NCBI GenBank assembly: GCA_036557885.1
Contig: DATBGS010000140.1
Location: 11,577 to 75,576, forward strand
DNA from: DATBGS01 sp036557885
GTDB lineage: Bacteria > Chloroflexota > Ktedonobacteria > Ktedonobacterales > DATBGS01
Length of the DNA stretch: 64,000 nt
Reading direction: 5' to 3'
A model generated the notes under the pieces. That model searched no databases. It was not told where the DNA came from and saw only the letters and a program-made list of their open reading frames with translations. Positions within the stretch are counted from its first letter, which is position 1. Each line of letters opens with the position of its first letter. Shown here in pieces: positions 51,322 to 61,310 of the stretch. The translations under genes and the position numbers were made by a program.

Positions 51322-52992
51322 ATGGGCGCCCTGCCAGATACACCTATGCCAGATTTTAACCAACATCTCAGTGTGAAATCATCTGCCACCAGCCTGATCA
51401 CCAATCGGTTCTCGCGGCACCCGGAGCGCTACTTTGAAATCTTCCGTATCTTCCGCAAGTTTGAGCTGCATCACGTAGCGGCCCAGTTCGGTATGGCGCA
51501 TCGGCACGAGGACGAAGACGAAGAGTTCGGGCTGGATGGGCACCACGAGGAAGAGGATGATCACGCCGAAGGGCTGGCAAGCGCCCTGGAGGAGCTTGGC
51601 CCCTGCTTCATCAAGCTAGGGCAATTGCTCAGTACCCGGCCCGATGTGCTTCCGGCCAACTATATAGCGGCGCTCTCGCGCCTGCAAGATACCGTAAAGC
51701 CGGTGCCAACCGACAAGATTGTGGCAATTATCGAGAGCGAGCTGGGTGCACCCGTCAGCGAACTCTTCCAGGCATTTGAGGAGGAGCCGCTGGCAACGGC
51801 TTCAATGGCGCAGGTCCACCGCGCTTTCCTGCACGATGGCACCGAGGTGGCGGTGAAGGTGCAGCGCCCTGGAGTGCGTCAGCGCATCGAGATTGATATT
51901 GAGGTGCTGCACGAGATTGCCCGCTTTGCCACCAAATACACCTCGTTTGGCAAGCGCTATGGCATCACCCAGATTGTGCGCGAACTGGAGCACAGCCTGA
52001 GCCAGGAACTAGACTTTCTGCAAGAGGCCGAAAGCACCAAGCTGATTGGGAAGCAGATCAGCGAGTTTGACCTGCTGACCACCCCAACGGTCTACGGTGA
52101 CTACACCTCGCGGCGCGTGCTGACGCTGAGCTTTGTGCATGGCCGTCATCTCAACGAACTGCGCCGCGCCGAACTGGATAAGCTGGATTCCAAAGCCATC
52201 GCCAGGCAGTTGCTCTCGGCCTATCTCAAGCAGATGGTGATTGATGGCGTCTTCCACTGCGACCCGCACCCTGGCAATATCTTCCTGACGGACGAAGGCA
52301 AGCTCGCCCTGATGGATTTTGGCATGGTTGGGCGTTTTGATGCCGGGCTGAAGGATAACATTATTCTGCTGCTGCTGGCGTTTTCAGAGCGCCAGGGCGA
52401 GCGCGTAGCCGATACCTACCTGGAAATGATCGAGATTCCCAAAAACCATGATCGGCGCTCCTTTACGCAGGATGTGAGCGCGCTGGTCAGCCGCTACCAC
52501 GATATGAGCGGCGGGCGCATGGCAATGGGCACAGCGCTGCTGGACCTGACACGGCTGGCGCAGCGCCACCAGACGCCGGTACCCAGCGCGATGACGCTGC
52601 TGGGCAAAGCCATGCTCAACCTGGATGGCACCATTCGCGTGCTCTCGCCAGAACTGGACCCGGTACAGCTTATCCGCGACTATATGCTTCAGGTGATGGA
52701 GAAGCGGGTACGCAACCAGATGTCCGCCGGGCGCGTCTTTGCCTGGGTGCTGGATATGAAGCATCTCTTTGAGAACGCGCCGCGCCGAACCGATATGGTG
52801 CTGGATAAGCTCGCCAACGACCAGATTACGCTGCGGCTGGAGATTTCGCAGCTTGATGATGCGGTGAAAAGCGTCAATAAGGCCGCCAGACGGCTTTCGC
52901 TCAGCGTGCTGATTGGCTCGCTTATTATCGGTGGCGGCTTTGCGTTTGATGCGCTGCGGAAAGCAGAGCGATTGAAAGGCAAACGGCGTTAG
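51322..52992 (+). CDS. ABC1/UbiB-family atypical kinase
   Basis: 556 residues. ALEELGPCFIKLGQLLSTRPD is the KxGQ motif of the family; EEPLATASMAQVHRAFLHDG and VAVKVQRPGV carry the Ala-rich loop and lysine, and FHCDPHPGNIFL and ALMDFGMVGRFDAG the catalytic and metal residues. The acidic/His stretch DEDEEFGLDGHHEEEDDHA near residue 58 is unusual. The C-terminus has one or two membrane helices (LSLSVLIGSLIIGGGFAFDA). UbiB proteins support isoprenoid-quinone synthesis or lipid metabolism. The start may instead be ATG 51346. Confidence 0.92.
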   Translation: MGALPDTPMPDFNQHLSVKSSATSLITNRFSRHPERYFEIFRIFRKFELHHVAAQFGMAHRHEDEDEEFGLDGHHEEEDDHAEGLASALEELGPCFIKLGQLLSTRPDVLPANYIAALSRLQDTVKPVPTDKIVAIIESELGAPVSELFQAFEEEPLATASMAQVHRAFLHDGTEVAVKVQRPGVRQRIEIDIEVLHEIARFATKYTSFGKRYGITQIVRELEHSLSQELDFLQEAESTKLIGKQISEFDLLTTPTVYGDYTSRRVLTLSFVHGRHLNELRRAELDKLDSKAIARQLLSAYLKQMVIDGVFHCDPHPGNIFLTDEGKLALMDFGMVGRFDAGLKDNIILLLLAFSERQGERVADTYLEMIEIPKNHDRRSFTQDVSALVSRYHDMSGGRMAMGTALLDLTRLAQRHQTPVPSAMTLLGKAMLNLDGTIRVLSPELDPVQLIRDYMLQVMEKRVRNQMSAGRVFAWVLDMKHLFENAPRRTDMVLDKLANDQITLRLEISQLDDAVKSVNKAARRLSLSVLIGSLIIGGGFAFDALRKAERLKGKRR

Positions 52993-53091
52993 ATGTCTGG
53001 CCTCGTTTCTGCCAGTCCGACTATAATATATCTTGGAAGGATACGGTAAAGCGCTCGTTTTGGAGCGCCTGGCAGAAAAGAGGACACGTTT

Positions 53092-54396
53092 ATGAGTAAC
53101 CAGAGCACATCTTCCCTGCCCCATGTCGTCATTATTGGGGCTGGCTTTGGCGGGTTGCAGGCGGCAATGGCGCTGGGGAAGGCTCCCGTCCGAGTGACCA
53201 TCATAGATCGCAAGAATCACCATCTATTTCAGCCCTTGCTGTATCAGGTGGCTACGGCAGAGCTTTCGCCTGCCGATATTGCCATGCCGATTCGCGCCGC
53301 TGTGCGCCGCCACAAGAACACCGATGTGATCATGGCCGAGGTTACGGGCATTGATATGGAGGGGCGACGCGTGCTGATGGGCGAGCGCTCGGTTTCGTAT
53401 GACTATCTGGTGCTGTCAACCGGCTCCTGGCACAGCTACTTCGGGCACGACGAGTGGGGGCGCTACGCTCCTGGCCTCAAGTCCATTACGGATGCCACTG
53501 CTATCCGCCGCAAAGTGTTGCTGGCATTTGAGGCAGCAGAGCTTGAACCTGACCCAGAAAAGCAGCGGGCGCTGTTGACATTTGTGATTGTGGGCGGCGG
53601 GCCAACTGGCGTGGAGGTAGCCGGAGCCATTGCAGAGCTGGCGCGCAAGTCTATTGTGAAGGATTTTCGCCATATTAACTCGGCTTCGGCGCGCATCCTG
53701 CTGGTAGAGGCTGCCCCGCATATTCTCGCCACGTTCCCCGATTCGCTGGCGCGCAAAGCGCAGAAGAAGCTGGAGCGCATGGGTGTAGAGATCAAAATGG
53801 GCACGCCCGTCACCAATGTGGACGCTGAAGGGGTGCAGGTGGACGGGGAGCATATTGCCACCCACACCGTGATCTGGGCGGCGGGTGTGAAGGCTTCGCC
53901 AGCGGGCAAATGGCTGGATGTAGAGACGGACAAAGCGGGACGGGTGCTGGTGCTCAGCGATCTGACGGTACCACATCATCCAGATGTCTTTGTGATTGGG
54001 GACTCGTCCCACATTATGACCAGCGAGAAGCCTTTGCCAGGGGTGGCGCCAGTTGCTATGCAGCAGGGGCGCTATGCCGCCTCGGTGATCCGCCGACGGC
54101 TCAAGGGCGATCAATCCGTGCGCCCGTTCCATTATGTGGATAAGGGCAACCTGGCAACGGTTGGGCGCTCGTTTGCCATTGCGGACATCAAAAATATCCA
54201 TTTGAGTGGCTTTTTTGCCTGGTTGACCTGGCTGGTCGTGCACATCTTCTATCTGATTGGCTTCCGCAACCGCGTGCTGGTGATGATTCAATGGGCCTGG
54301 GCCTACTTCACCTATCAGCGTGGCGCGCGGCTGATTACCGGCGAGCAAGCGGAAACTCAGCCTATCCCGGAGCGGCAAGTGCTGGCAAAGAAGTAA
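53092..54396 (+). CDS. ndh: Type II NADH dehydrogenase (NDH-2)
   Basis: 434 residues. Two Rossmann motifs: PHVVIIGAGFGGLQAAMALG for FAD (about 10-29) and TFVIVGGGPTGVEVAGAIAE for NAD(P)H (about 165-184). HHLFQPLLYQVATAELSPAD is a family signature and DVFVIGDSSHI the second FAD contact. The C-terminal amphipathic/membrane segment (FFAWLTWLVVHIFYLIGF) holds it on the membrane, where it reduces quinone without pumping protons. TATAAT at 53022-53027 may belong to its promoter. It lies 99 bases after the UbiB kinase gene. Confidence 0.94.
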   Translation: MSNQSTSSLPHVVIIGAGFGGLQAAMALGKAPVRVTIIDRKNHHLFQPLLYQVATAELSPADIAMPIRAAVRRHKNTDVIMAEVTGIDMEGRRVLMGERSVSYDYLVLSTGSWHSYFGHDEWGRYAPGLKSITDATAIRRKVLLAFEAAELEPDPEKQRALLTFVIVGGGPTGVEVAGAIAELARKSIVKDFRHINSASARILLVEAAPHILATFPDSLARKAQKKLERMGVEIKMGTPVTNVDAEGVQVDGEHIATHTVIWAAGVKASPAGKWLDVETDKAGRVLVLSDLTVPHHPDVFVIGDSSHIMTSEKPLPGVAPVAMQQGRYAASVIRRRLKGDQSVRPFHYVDKGNLATVGRSFAIADIKNIHLSGFFAWLTWLVVHIFYLIGFRNRVLVMIQWAWAYFTYQRGARLITGEQAETQPIPERQVLAKK

Positions 54397-54402
54397 TCAC
54401 AT

Positions 54403-55350
54403 ATGGAAGCATTGATGGGCAAAGAAACCTTCCTCTTGCATGGGAAGGTCAAGCAGTACGAGTGGGAGGGCGTGGGTTCGCTCTCCCTGAAGAGTTTTTA
54501 CTCCGGGCAGGCGCTGTATCGCGTGGGGACTGGCGCGCATCTCGTGAATGATGGTTGCTATCTGCTGCTCAATCACGATCAGCCCTACGCGCTTTCGGTT
54601 GCTTCTGAACGGCCCATCGAATCCTTCTGCATCTTTTTTGCTCGTGGTGTTGCCGAGGACGTGGTACGCAGCCTCATCATCCCTGATGAACGCCTGCTTG
54701 ATGGGCCTGATTCTGCTGCTTCCCCCGTCCAGTTTTTTGAGCGTACCTATCCCCATGATAGGCTTGTCTCGCCGCTGTTGTTTCGTCTGCGTGCAGCCTC
54801 GCGCAAGCAACCGCTTGAACCTGTCTGGCTTCAAGAACAACTGCATCACCTGGTAGAGCCATTGTTACAGGTACACAAACAGACCTGGCGCGAAGTCGAG
54901 CAGCTTCCCGCGATGAAACGCTCAACCCGCGAAGAATTGTACCGGCGGCTCCTGCTGGCACGCGACTATGCTGCTGCCTTGTTTGCCGCTCCGCTCACAC
55001 TGGCAGAACTCGCGCAGGTCGCCTGCTTATCGCAAAATCACTTTTTGCGCACCTTCCAGGCGGCCTTTCATCAGACGCCGCACCAATACCTGACAGCCAG
55101 ACGCCTTGAGGCGGCCCAGAACCTCCTGCGGTATACTGATCGCTCTGTCACAGAGATTTGTTTTGATGTCGGCTTTGTCAGCCTGGGGTCGTTTAGCTCT
55201 CTCTTCCGCCAGAAGGTCGGGCTTTCACCAGAAACGTATCGGCGCCAAAACCAGAGGCATATCGGCGTCAAAAAAGGTGATTTTCAAGAAGCAGCAGAGC
55301 ATTGGTGGTGGCATACTTTCCACATGGACGAGCTTGAGCGCACGTCTTGA
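54403..55350 (+). CDS. AraC-family transcriptional regulator
   Basis: 315 residues. An N-terminal cupin-like sensing region (LLHGKVKQYEWEGVGSLSL) is followed by two helix-turn-helix motifs at the C-terminus: LTLAELAQVACLSQNHFLRTF and, further on, TEICFDVGFVSLGSFSSLFR, then GLSPETYRRQN. The Cys/Gly positions match the standard AraC HTH pair. The start is six bases after the NDH-2 stop, so it may be in the same operon, or regulate it. ATG 54415 is an alternative start. The ligand is unknown. Confidence 0.9.
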   Translation: MEALMGKETFLLHGKVKQYEWEGVGSLSLKSFYSGQALYRVGTGAHLVNDGCYLLLNHDQPYALSVASERPIESFCIFFARGVAEDVVRSLIIPDERLLDGPDSAASPVQFFERTYPHDRLVSPLLFRLRAASRKQPLEPVWLQEQLHHLVEPLLQVHKQTWREVEQLPAMKRSTREELYRRLLLARDYAAALFAAPLTLAELAQVACLSQNHFLRTFQAAFHQTPHQYLTARRLEAAQNLLRYTDRSVTEICFDVGFVSLGSFSSLFRQKVGLSPETYRRQNQRHIGVKKGDFQEAAEHWWWHTFHMDELERTS

Positions 55351-55382
55351 GCATTCATCACAAAGAAATAGAGAGGCCCACC

Positions 55383-55787
55383 ATGCAAGAAAGACGCGAG
55401 CCAATTGATACAAAACTGGTGCATGATTTTGTAGCCAACGCGCATGGCAACCTGGAGCGTGTAAAAGAACTGCTGGAGCAGGAGGCAGGGCTTATCAATG
55501 CGGTCTGGGACTGGGGCGGCGGAGACTGGGAAACAGGGCTGGGCGCGGCTGCTCATATGGGTCGCAGGGACATCGCGGAGTTTCTCTTGAGTCGCGGCGC
55601 GCGCATAGACCTCTTCGCGGCGGCTATGCTTGGCAAGTTAGAGGTTGTGAAAGCAGTAATCGCGGCTTTTCCTGGCGCGCAGCATGTGCGCGGCCCACAT
55701 GGGTTTTCGCTGATTCACCACGCGCGTCAGGGCGGTGCGGAGGCAGCAGGTGTGCTTGCCTACCTGGAGGGTCTGCCCAGCGCTTGA
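55383..55787 (+). CDS. Ankyrin-repeat protein (134 aa)
   Basis: Three short ankyrin-like repeats are visible: GNLERVKELLEQEAGLINAV, GAAAHMGRRDIAEFLLSRGA and AAAMLGKLEVVKAVIAAFPG, then a final FSLIHHARQGGAEAAGVL. Ankyrin proteins bind other proteins. ATG 55383 has GAGAGG upstream and follows the AraC stop by 32 bases, so it may be co-transcribed. No signal peptide. Confidence 0.83.
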   Translation: MQERREPIDTKLVHDFVANAHGNLERVKELLEQEAGLINAVWDWGGGDWETGLGAAAHMGRRDIAEFLLSRGARIDLFAAAMLGKLEVVKAVIAAFPGAQHVRGPHGFSLIHHARQGGAEAAGVLAYLEGLPSA

Positions 55788-55803
55788 GACGCGCCATAAG
55801 ACG

Positions 55804-55977
55804 GGCTGGCGACTAAAGATCGCGCCTAAGGGCCTGCGGCCACCCCCGTGAAGAACGGGGGCACAGCGAAACCCGCCTTCGCGGGTTAGAACGAAAGTGG
55901 CGCGGGTGGAGGCGGGGAACCTGCGTAGGCAGGTTTGGTGGCAGAATGCCCTTAGGCGCGATCTTTAGTCGCCAGCC
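55804..55977. repeat. Family B repeat, copy 2, with perfect 30-bp inverted ends
   Basis: The 30 bases at 55804-55833 (starting GGCTGGCGACTAAAGATCGC) are the exact reverse complement of 55948-55977. Inside lie GAAACCCGCCTTCGCGGGTT and CCTGCGTAGGCAGG, smaller palindromes. The inner parts match the copy at 43312-43410. Confidence 0.88.
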
Positions 55978-56021
55978 TCCGTGTCCTGGCTGAGATAGAA
56001 ACTTCAAATGAGCTGTCCTTC

Positions 56022-59000
56022 TTATGGCTGATAGCCGACGACATCGCTGCCGCCGGTCTGTGACCCGTTGAAGACAAAATACATCGGGCGCTCGGCCACA
56101 ATCGCTATATTCGACTCCACCGCCAGCGAGATGGATTGGTTGGGCAGCACACTGTTGGTGAATAGGGTGAACCGGCTGCTCGGCGCAATCGTGTAGACCT
56201 GGACGATTGCTGGGCCTCCGTTTGAGGGCAGGAACGTTACGATTACTGTTGCGGTGTTGGTTGGGTCCGGGTTCTCAATAGTGAGATACTCGCCAAACCC
56301 GCTGCCGGTGTAGCCTTCCGCAAAGTAGAACAGGTTAGATGGCGTGGTCGCTCCCAGCACGTCGGAGGCGCCTGGAATCGAAGAACTATTGCTGCCACCA
56401 ACTGCCCCGGTATATTTGAAGCTGATGAAGCGCTCCGCCAAAATCGGACTGGTGGCACTCACCTGGGCGCTGTTGTTGCCCTGGAGTAGAGCGCCTACGT
56501 TGAGCGTCTGCTGCTGCCCAGGCAGGAGCGTCAATTGGGTGGTCTTGGGCGTTCCGCCTCCCTGGAAGAACGTGAAGGTCACAGTGGCGGTGGCGGTAGT
56601 GCTGGGATTGGAGACGATGTAGCGCTCCTGGAAGGTGCTGCTGACAAAGCCCTCGGCAAAGTACCAGTTTTGCTGCGGCTGCGCCACGCCCACCACATCA
56701 GCGGAGCCGGTGAAGCCGGTGCTTTTGTCTTTCAGATACAGCGGGCGCTCCACCAGCCCTGGCTGATCCAGGCTGACCAGCGCGCTGTAGCTGCCCGCTG
56801 GCAGCCCCTCGGCATTGACATGCACTGTCCCCCGGCTATTCGCTGGTATCTGATGCGTTCTCATCAGCGGTGAGCCGCCTCCCTGCGGGAAATAGCTGAT
56901 CGTCACGTTCATGGCGCTGTTGTTCTGGTTCAGGATGGTCAGATAGGTATCGTGGCCGGAGGTCGTATCGAGATAGCCAAAGTCAAACTGCTGGCTCAGG
57001 CTGGTGGCTCCCAGCACATCGCTGCCACCAGGGATGGTGAAGCCCGGCAGACCTGTATACGTGAAATACATGGGCCGCTCGGCAATGATAGGCTGTGAAC
57101 CAGTTACGACCATCGAGACATTCTGGTTGGAGCCAATAGCCGAGTTCACATTGACGGTGGAACGCGCGTTCGCCCCCACTTGATAAGTGCGAACAACGGG
57201 CGCGGAGCCTTGCAACAGATAGGTAACGGTGACAGTAGTTGAGCTAGAGTTGGGGTTCGCCAGGGTCAGGAATTCGCTGAAGCTGCCCCCAGTGAAACCT
57301 TCGGCAAAATACCACGTTTTGGAGACATTGGCCGAGACAACCATGATGGGAATGGAGATTGGCGAATTAACCGCGCTGGGGTCGCTCAAAACCAACGTAG
57401 TCGCATATACCTGGGGCGTGGGCGTGTTGAAAGTCAGCGTCAGTTGTTGGGAGTTCCCTGTTGGAAGCGAACCAGAGCTTGGGCTGACGCTCACCCAGGA
57501 AGGCAAGCTGTTCGCCGTCCAGTTCAGCGTGGTAAAGCCCGGATTGTACAGGGTAATCGTTTGCTGACCAGGGCTGGCTCCTGGGGTGGTAGTGAGGGCA
57601 ATAGCTCCCTGGCTCACCTGGAATTGAGCCGGTGAGGTCAGGTTGATCTTCGTCAGAAAGCCATCTTCCAGGCCACCGTAGGCCCGAATTGGGTTCAAGG
57701 TGGGGAAGTTGGAGGAGGCGGTGCTGCCCGCCACATAGACGTTATCCGCGCCGTCTACCGCAATGCCGTTGCCCATGTCGTTGCTGCCGCCGCCCAGGTA
57801 GCTGGAGTAGAGCAGGGTGTTGCCAGCAGCGTTTACGCTGACGACAAAGGCGTCGGTGCCCCCGGATTTTGTGGCTTGTAACGGCGCGTGGGTTGGAAAA
57901 TTGGTGGAACCGGTGAAGCCAGTGAGATAAGCGTTGCCCGCGCCATCCAGCGCAATACTCCCAGCGCCATCCGTATTGCTCCCGCCCAAATAGGTGGAGT
58001 AGACCAGAGATGTGCCCGCGCTGTTCAATTTGGCGACAAACGAATCAGCGCCCCCGGCATTGGTGGCTTGCAGCGGCTTGGAGGTTGGAAAATTGGTGGA
58101 GGTGGTCGTCCCGGCGATGTAGGCGCTGCCCGCTCCATCCACTGCGATGCTGACGCCGTTGTCGTTGCCTCTGCCACCAAGATAGGTGGAATACACCAGC
58201 GCTGTGCCTGCCGAGTTCAGTTTGGCGACAAAGGCATCGAAGTTGTTCGCATTGGTGGATTGCAACGCATTATGCGTGGGGAAATTGCTGGAGTGAGCGC
58301 TCCCGATCACATACGCATTGCCTCCGCTGTCCAGCGCGATGCCGCTGCCAACATCGTAATTGCTTCCGCCGAGATAGGTGGAATAGACCAGCGCCGTGCC
58401 TGCGGCGTTGACTTTGGCGACAAACGCATTTGCGTTCCCCGCATTCGTGGCTTGCAACGCAGTATGCGTGGGGAAATTGGTGGAACTGGTGCCGCCGGTT
58501 ACATAGGCGTTCCCCGCGCCATCTATGGCAACGCCAGTGCTCCAGTCAGCGCCGCTCCCGCCAAGATAGGTGGAATACGCCAGCGCTGTGCCCGCCGGGT
58601 TTAATTCCGCAACAAACGCATCATCTGGGCCGCCGCCAAAAGTTGGCTGTAGCCCGTTGAAGGTGGGGAAGTTCGTTGAGAAGGTGGCGCCAGCCACATA
58701 CGCATCGCCCGCGTTATCCACTGCAATGCCGCTGCCCACGTCAGTGGCATTCCCGCCCAGATATGTGGAATAGACCAGCGCCGTGCCTGCGGCGTTTATC
58801 TTGGTCACAAACGCATCGCTCGTGCCGCCAGCAGAGGCAGGTTGCAGCGGATTCTGCGTTGGAAAATTGGTGGAACTGGTGGAACCGGTGACATAGAGCG
58901 CGCCTGTGTTGTCTACAGCAAGCGCGGTGTTATTGTCATTATCGGAGCCGCCAAGGTAGGTGGAAAAGACCACCTTGGGGTCAATAACCAGCGGCTGGCT

Positions 59001-59768
59001 GGCGTCATACGCGCCCAGCACAAAACCGACTTGTGTGGCGCCTTGAAGAACATACTTGCTGGCAACCATTTGCTCGACGCCATTGATTTCCTGGTAAGCA
59101 CGTGGCGCGCCTTCGAGAAGATCGCCACCCGGCAGATGCAGCAGCAATTCGCCCTGAGCATTAAAGCTCAAGGCATTCGAGCCAACAAACCCAAGCTGAA
59201 TCTGCGCCGGGTCCGTGCGAGGCGCGACGATAAAGTCATATTCCAGATGCCCCTGGCTGCCATAAAACACCAGATCAATCCCTGGATAGATGTTGTGATA
59301 TTGCACCTGTCCATAGGTCGGAATATTGGTGCGCCATTGCGCTGGATTATTGCCTAAGAGATAATTGATGACGCCAGGCAGAGGCTCAGCACCCTGCACC
59401 TGGGGCTGCGGGCTGGCGTGCAGAAATTGCATGCCGACGAGTGTCAGCGGGCTGGGGGAGGCAGAAGCGGCGGGCGTGCTGGGACGAAGCTCCAGCAGCG
59501 CTTCCTGCGGCGTCAAAAAAAGGCCGTAGTCCGGCCCATGCGCCAGAAACCGTACCTGGCTCGCCGCCTGGCCTTGATTCGCCTCAAAACTGATAGGAAG
59601 CTGCAAATACGCTGCCCGCGCTCCCTGACAGGGAGCGGCACAGCGCTGAGGAAGAGGCGCGAAGCTGACCAGAGCAAGTAATACGACTGTAAGCGCAAAG
59701 GGAAGCACCTGCCTGACTCGCATGGCCCTTAGCATCCTTTCTAATAGAGCGCCACCGATGGAAGCCAC
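56022..59768 (-). CDS. Secreted SBBP-repeat beta-propeller protein with BACON-like and FAEGF repeats
   Basis: 1248 residues. A signal peptide (LPFALTVVLLALVSFAPL) is followed by a DUF7948-like domain (AYLQLPISFEANQGQ; IDLVFYGSQGHLEYDF), seven SBBP repeats of ~57 residues marked by STYLGG and GNAYVTGSTSSTNFPT, a BACON-like domain (LPSWVSVSPSSGSLPTGN) and four ~100-residue repeats that open WYFAEGF and close AERPMYF. The start GTG 59768 has GGGAGG six to seven bases upstream. The repeats should form an extracellular propeller and binding modules, perhaps for glycan or protein contact. No catalytic motif seen. Confidence 0.9.
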   Translation of the reverse strand: MASIGGALLERMLRAMRVRQVLPFALTVVLLALVSFAPLPQRCAAPCQGARAAYLQLPISFEANQGQAASQVRFLAHGPDYGLFLTPQEALLELRPSTPAASASPSPLTLVGMQFLHASPQPQVQGAEPLPGVINYLLGNNPAQWRTNIPTYGQVQYHNIYPGIDLVFYGSQGHLEYDFIVAPRTDPAQIQLGFVGSNALSFNAQGELLLHLPGGDLLEGAPRAYQEINGVEQMVASKYVLQGATQVGFVLGAYDASQPLVIDPKVVFSTYLGGSDNDNNTALAVDNTGALYVTGSTSSTNFPTQNPLQPASAGGTSDAFVTKINAAGTALVYSTYLGGNATDVGSGIAVDNAGDAYVAGATFSTNFPTFNGLQPTFGGGPDDAFVAELNPAGTALAYSTYLGGSGADWSTGVAIDGAGNAYVTGGTSSTNFPTHTALQATNAGNANAFVAKVNAAGTALVYSTYLGGSNYDVGSGIALDSGGNAYVIGSAHSSNFPTHNALQSTNANNFDAFVAKLNSAGTALVYSTYLGGRGNDNGVSIAVDGAGSAYIAGTTTSTNFPTSKPLQATNAGGADSFVAKLNSAGTSLVYSTYLGGSNTDGAGSIALDGAGNAYLTGFTGSTNFPTHAPLQATKSGGTDAFVVSVNAAGNTLLYSSYLGGGSNDMGNGIAVDGADNVYVAGSTASSNFPTLNPIRAYGGLEDGFLTKINLTSPAQFQVSQGAIALTTTPGASPGQQTITLYNPGFTTLNWTANSLPSWVSVSPSSGSLPTGNSQQLTLTFNTPTPQVYATTLVLSDPSAVNSPISIPIMVVSANVSKTWYFAEGFTGGSFSEFLTLANPNSSSTTVTVTYLLQGSAPVVRTYQVGANARSTVNVNSAIGSNQNVSMVVTGSQPIIAERPMYFTYTGLPGFTIPGGSDVLGATSLSQQFDFGYLDTTSGHDTYLTILNQNNSAMNVTISYFPQGGGSPLMRTHQIPANSRGTVHVNAEGLPAGSYSALVSLDQPGLVERPLYLKDKSTGFTGSADVVGVAQPQQNWYFAEGFVSSTFQERYIVSNPSTTATATVTFTFFQGGGTPKTTQLTLLPGQQQTLNVGALLQGNNSAQVSATSPILAERFISFKYTGAVGGSNSSSIPGASDVLGATTPSNLFYFAEGYTGSGFGEYLTIENPDPTNTATVIVTFLPSNGGPAIVQVYTIAPSSRFTLFTNSVLPNQSISLAVESNIAIVAERPMYFVFNGSQTGGSDVVGYQP
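57640..58990. repeat. Tandem DNA repeats encoding the seven SBBP units
   Basis: Units of roughly 170-180 bases recur with the words AAATTGGTGGA and CCGCCCAGATA/GGTGGAATA. They are diverged but long enough to permit slippage or assembly collapse. Confidence 0.7.
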
Positions 59769-60202
59769 CAGCTACCTCCCTGGCACAAAAAATCTTTTAG
59801 ATTGCGATTCCTGGGCATTTACCGCCCTCTAATAAATACGTCAGACAGGTACGAATTCGTACATTGAATCAAAATTCGTTCACCTGAAGCATCTTTCTAT
59901 ATATGAAAGATGCACGAGATGACGAAGATTTGGACAATCAGGACTTTCAGGCTTGCCCTGCTGCTCGAAAACCATCTAGACAACCACTTCATTCATCGTA
60001 CTTAGCGTGTTCCGCGCAACAACAGCCAAAAACAGCGCGTTCTTGTAGGTGTGACCTCTTCCGTACCTCATAATGCAGAGGTGAACATAATTCTATTGTA
60101 CATGGCACAATGAGTAATGCAAGCGGTGTAACGCAAAAGGGGGAGGAGCCGTTGATAGTAGAGAGAGCATTAAAGTAATTAGACGCTAGAAGGAGGTAAT
60201 TC
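59769..60202. other. 434-base intergenic region between divergent secreted-protein genes
   Basis: No credible gene. It is AT-rich. A hairpin GCATCTTTC (59889-59897)/GAAAGATGC (59905-59913) lies near its left side, and GAAGGAGGTAATTC before 60203 is the ribosome site of the next gene. Promoters of both neighbours must lie here, but I could not fix -35/-10 boxes. Confidence 0.6.
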
Positions 60203-61252
60203 ATGCGCGTACTGGAGCGTCGCCTCGTGTTCCTTGGCGCGGCTCTGCTCATCCTGGCTTTCGCGCTCTGGGTCGCTGGCGGCAGGCGCTTCCCAACCCC
60301 TGCTCCGCAAAATGGAGCGCGAGCGGCGAGCGCAAGCACCCTCACGTATTACGGCGGTGACATCAGCGCCAACGGGGGCATGGCAGTAGCAACGGGCGTT
60401 GAAGCAACTAATCCAAGCCGTCCCACGAACGGCCCCTGGCCGCAATTCGTAAGAAACTACTGCTTTCTGGCAGTGGTGCAGGCTGTCGTAAACTACCAGT
60501 ATTGGGTGCAGGGCGCTGCAATTCCATTCCCGCATCAAGACAACCAGGGACCGGCTGATGGCATTGCAGGCGATTCAACATCGGGGGCAAATGGCACACC
60601 CTGGCAAATCCTCTACGATATGCAGAACTTCATGGTGCCCCCTGGCGGTCCGGTTCCCCCGCCAACAGGCTATACCCTGGCTAACATCGCCAGAGACTTT
60701 GGGGGTGATCCCCGCGCTCAAGCCTACGCTACGTGGTATGAGGCGCCTGATCAGCATTATTACCATCAGTACATCTATCACAATGGGGTGGCTGCGGGAA
60801 CCTATGGATTAGCCAGAGGCGCTGCCATTTCGCATTGGGACGGCAATTCGCCAGATATTGCTATTGTGAACCACGCGCTGCATTCTGTGGTGATACCAGG
60901 CGTCTGGGCCACTGCCAACCCCGCCACAGTCAATAACGCCACCATTGATAGCCTCGCGGTTTACAATCCCTGGGACCAGAACTGGGGCGCGTATCTCAAC
61001 GGCGCGTACTATGCGCGGGTTTCCTACAGCGCCTGGACCACCAGCGATTGGTGGTGGGGACCAACCTACAACGCCAACAATGGGAACGACCCCGATCCGG
61101 TGATTGGCATCTATCAGGCAGGACCAGGAACCAGCCATCCTACGGCGCATCACTGGATTGGCAACTATGTCAGCATTCAGCGCGATGAGGATGCCGTTGA
61201 TAGCGCCGAGTTTTCCCTGAATGAGAATGGTCAAGTCATGCAGGGGCCATAA
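60203..61252 (+). CDS. Secreted or anchored C39-like cysteine peptidase candidate
   Basis: 349 residues. A hydrophobic N-terminal segment (LVFLGAALLILAFALWVAGG) directs export. RNYCFLAVVQAVVNYQYW offers a catalytic Cys at about residue 87, ALHSVVIPGVW a His near 225, and SLAVYNPWDQNWG an Asn/Asp site near 250, the order and spacing of papain-like C39 folds. The match is by pattern, not by close similarity, and the central GYTLANIARDFGGDPRAQAY is typical of C39_2 proteins. GGAGG precedes the ATG. The next gene follows by 58 bases. Confidence 0.65.
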   Translation: MRVLERRLVFLGAALLILAFALWVAGGRRFPTPAPQNGARAASASTLTYYGGDISANGGMAVATGVEATNPSRPTNGPWPQFVRNYCFLAVVQAVVNYQYWVQGAAIPFPHQDNQGPADGIAGDSTSGANGTPWQILYDMQNFMVPPGGPVPPPTGYTLANIARDFGGDPRAQAYATWYEAPDQHYYHQYIYHNGVAAGTYGLARGAAISHWDGNSPDIAIVNHALHSVVIPGVWATANPATVNNATIDSLAVYNPWDQNWGAYLNGAYYARVSYSAWTTSDWWWGPTYNANNGNDPDPVIGIYQAGPGTSHPTAHHWIGNYVSIQRDEDAVDSAEFSLNENGQVMQGP

Positions 61253-61310
61253 CGCCGCCACAGAGCTTGAGGAAAAACTTGCTTGATTTCACGATGAAAG
61301 GGGAGCAGTA

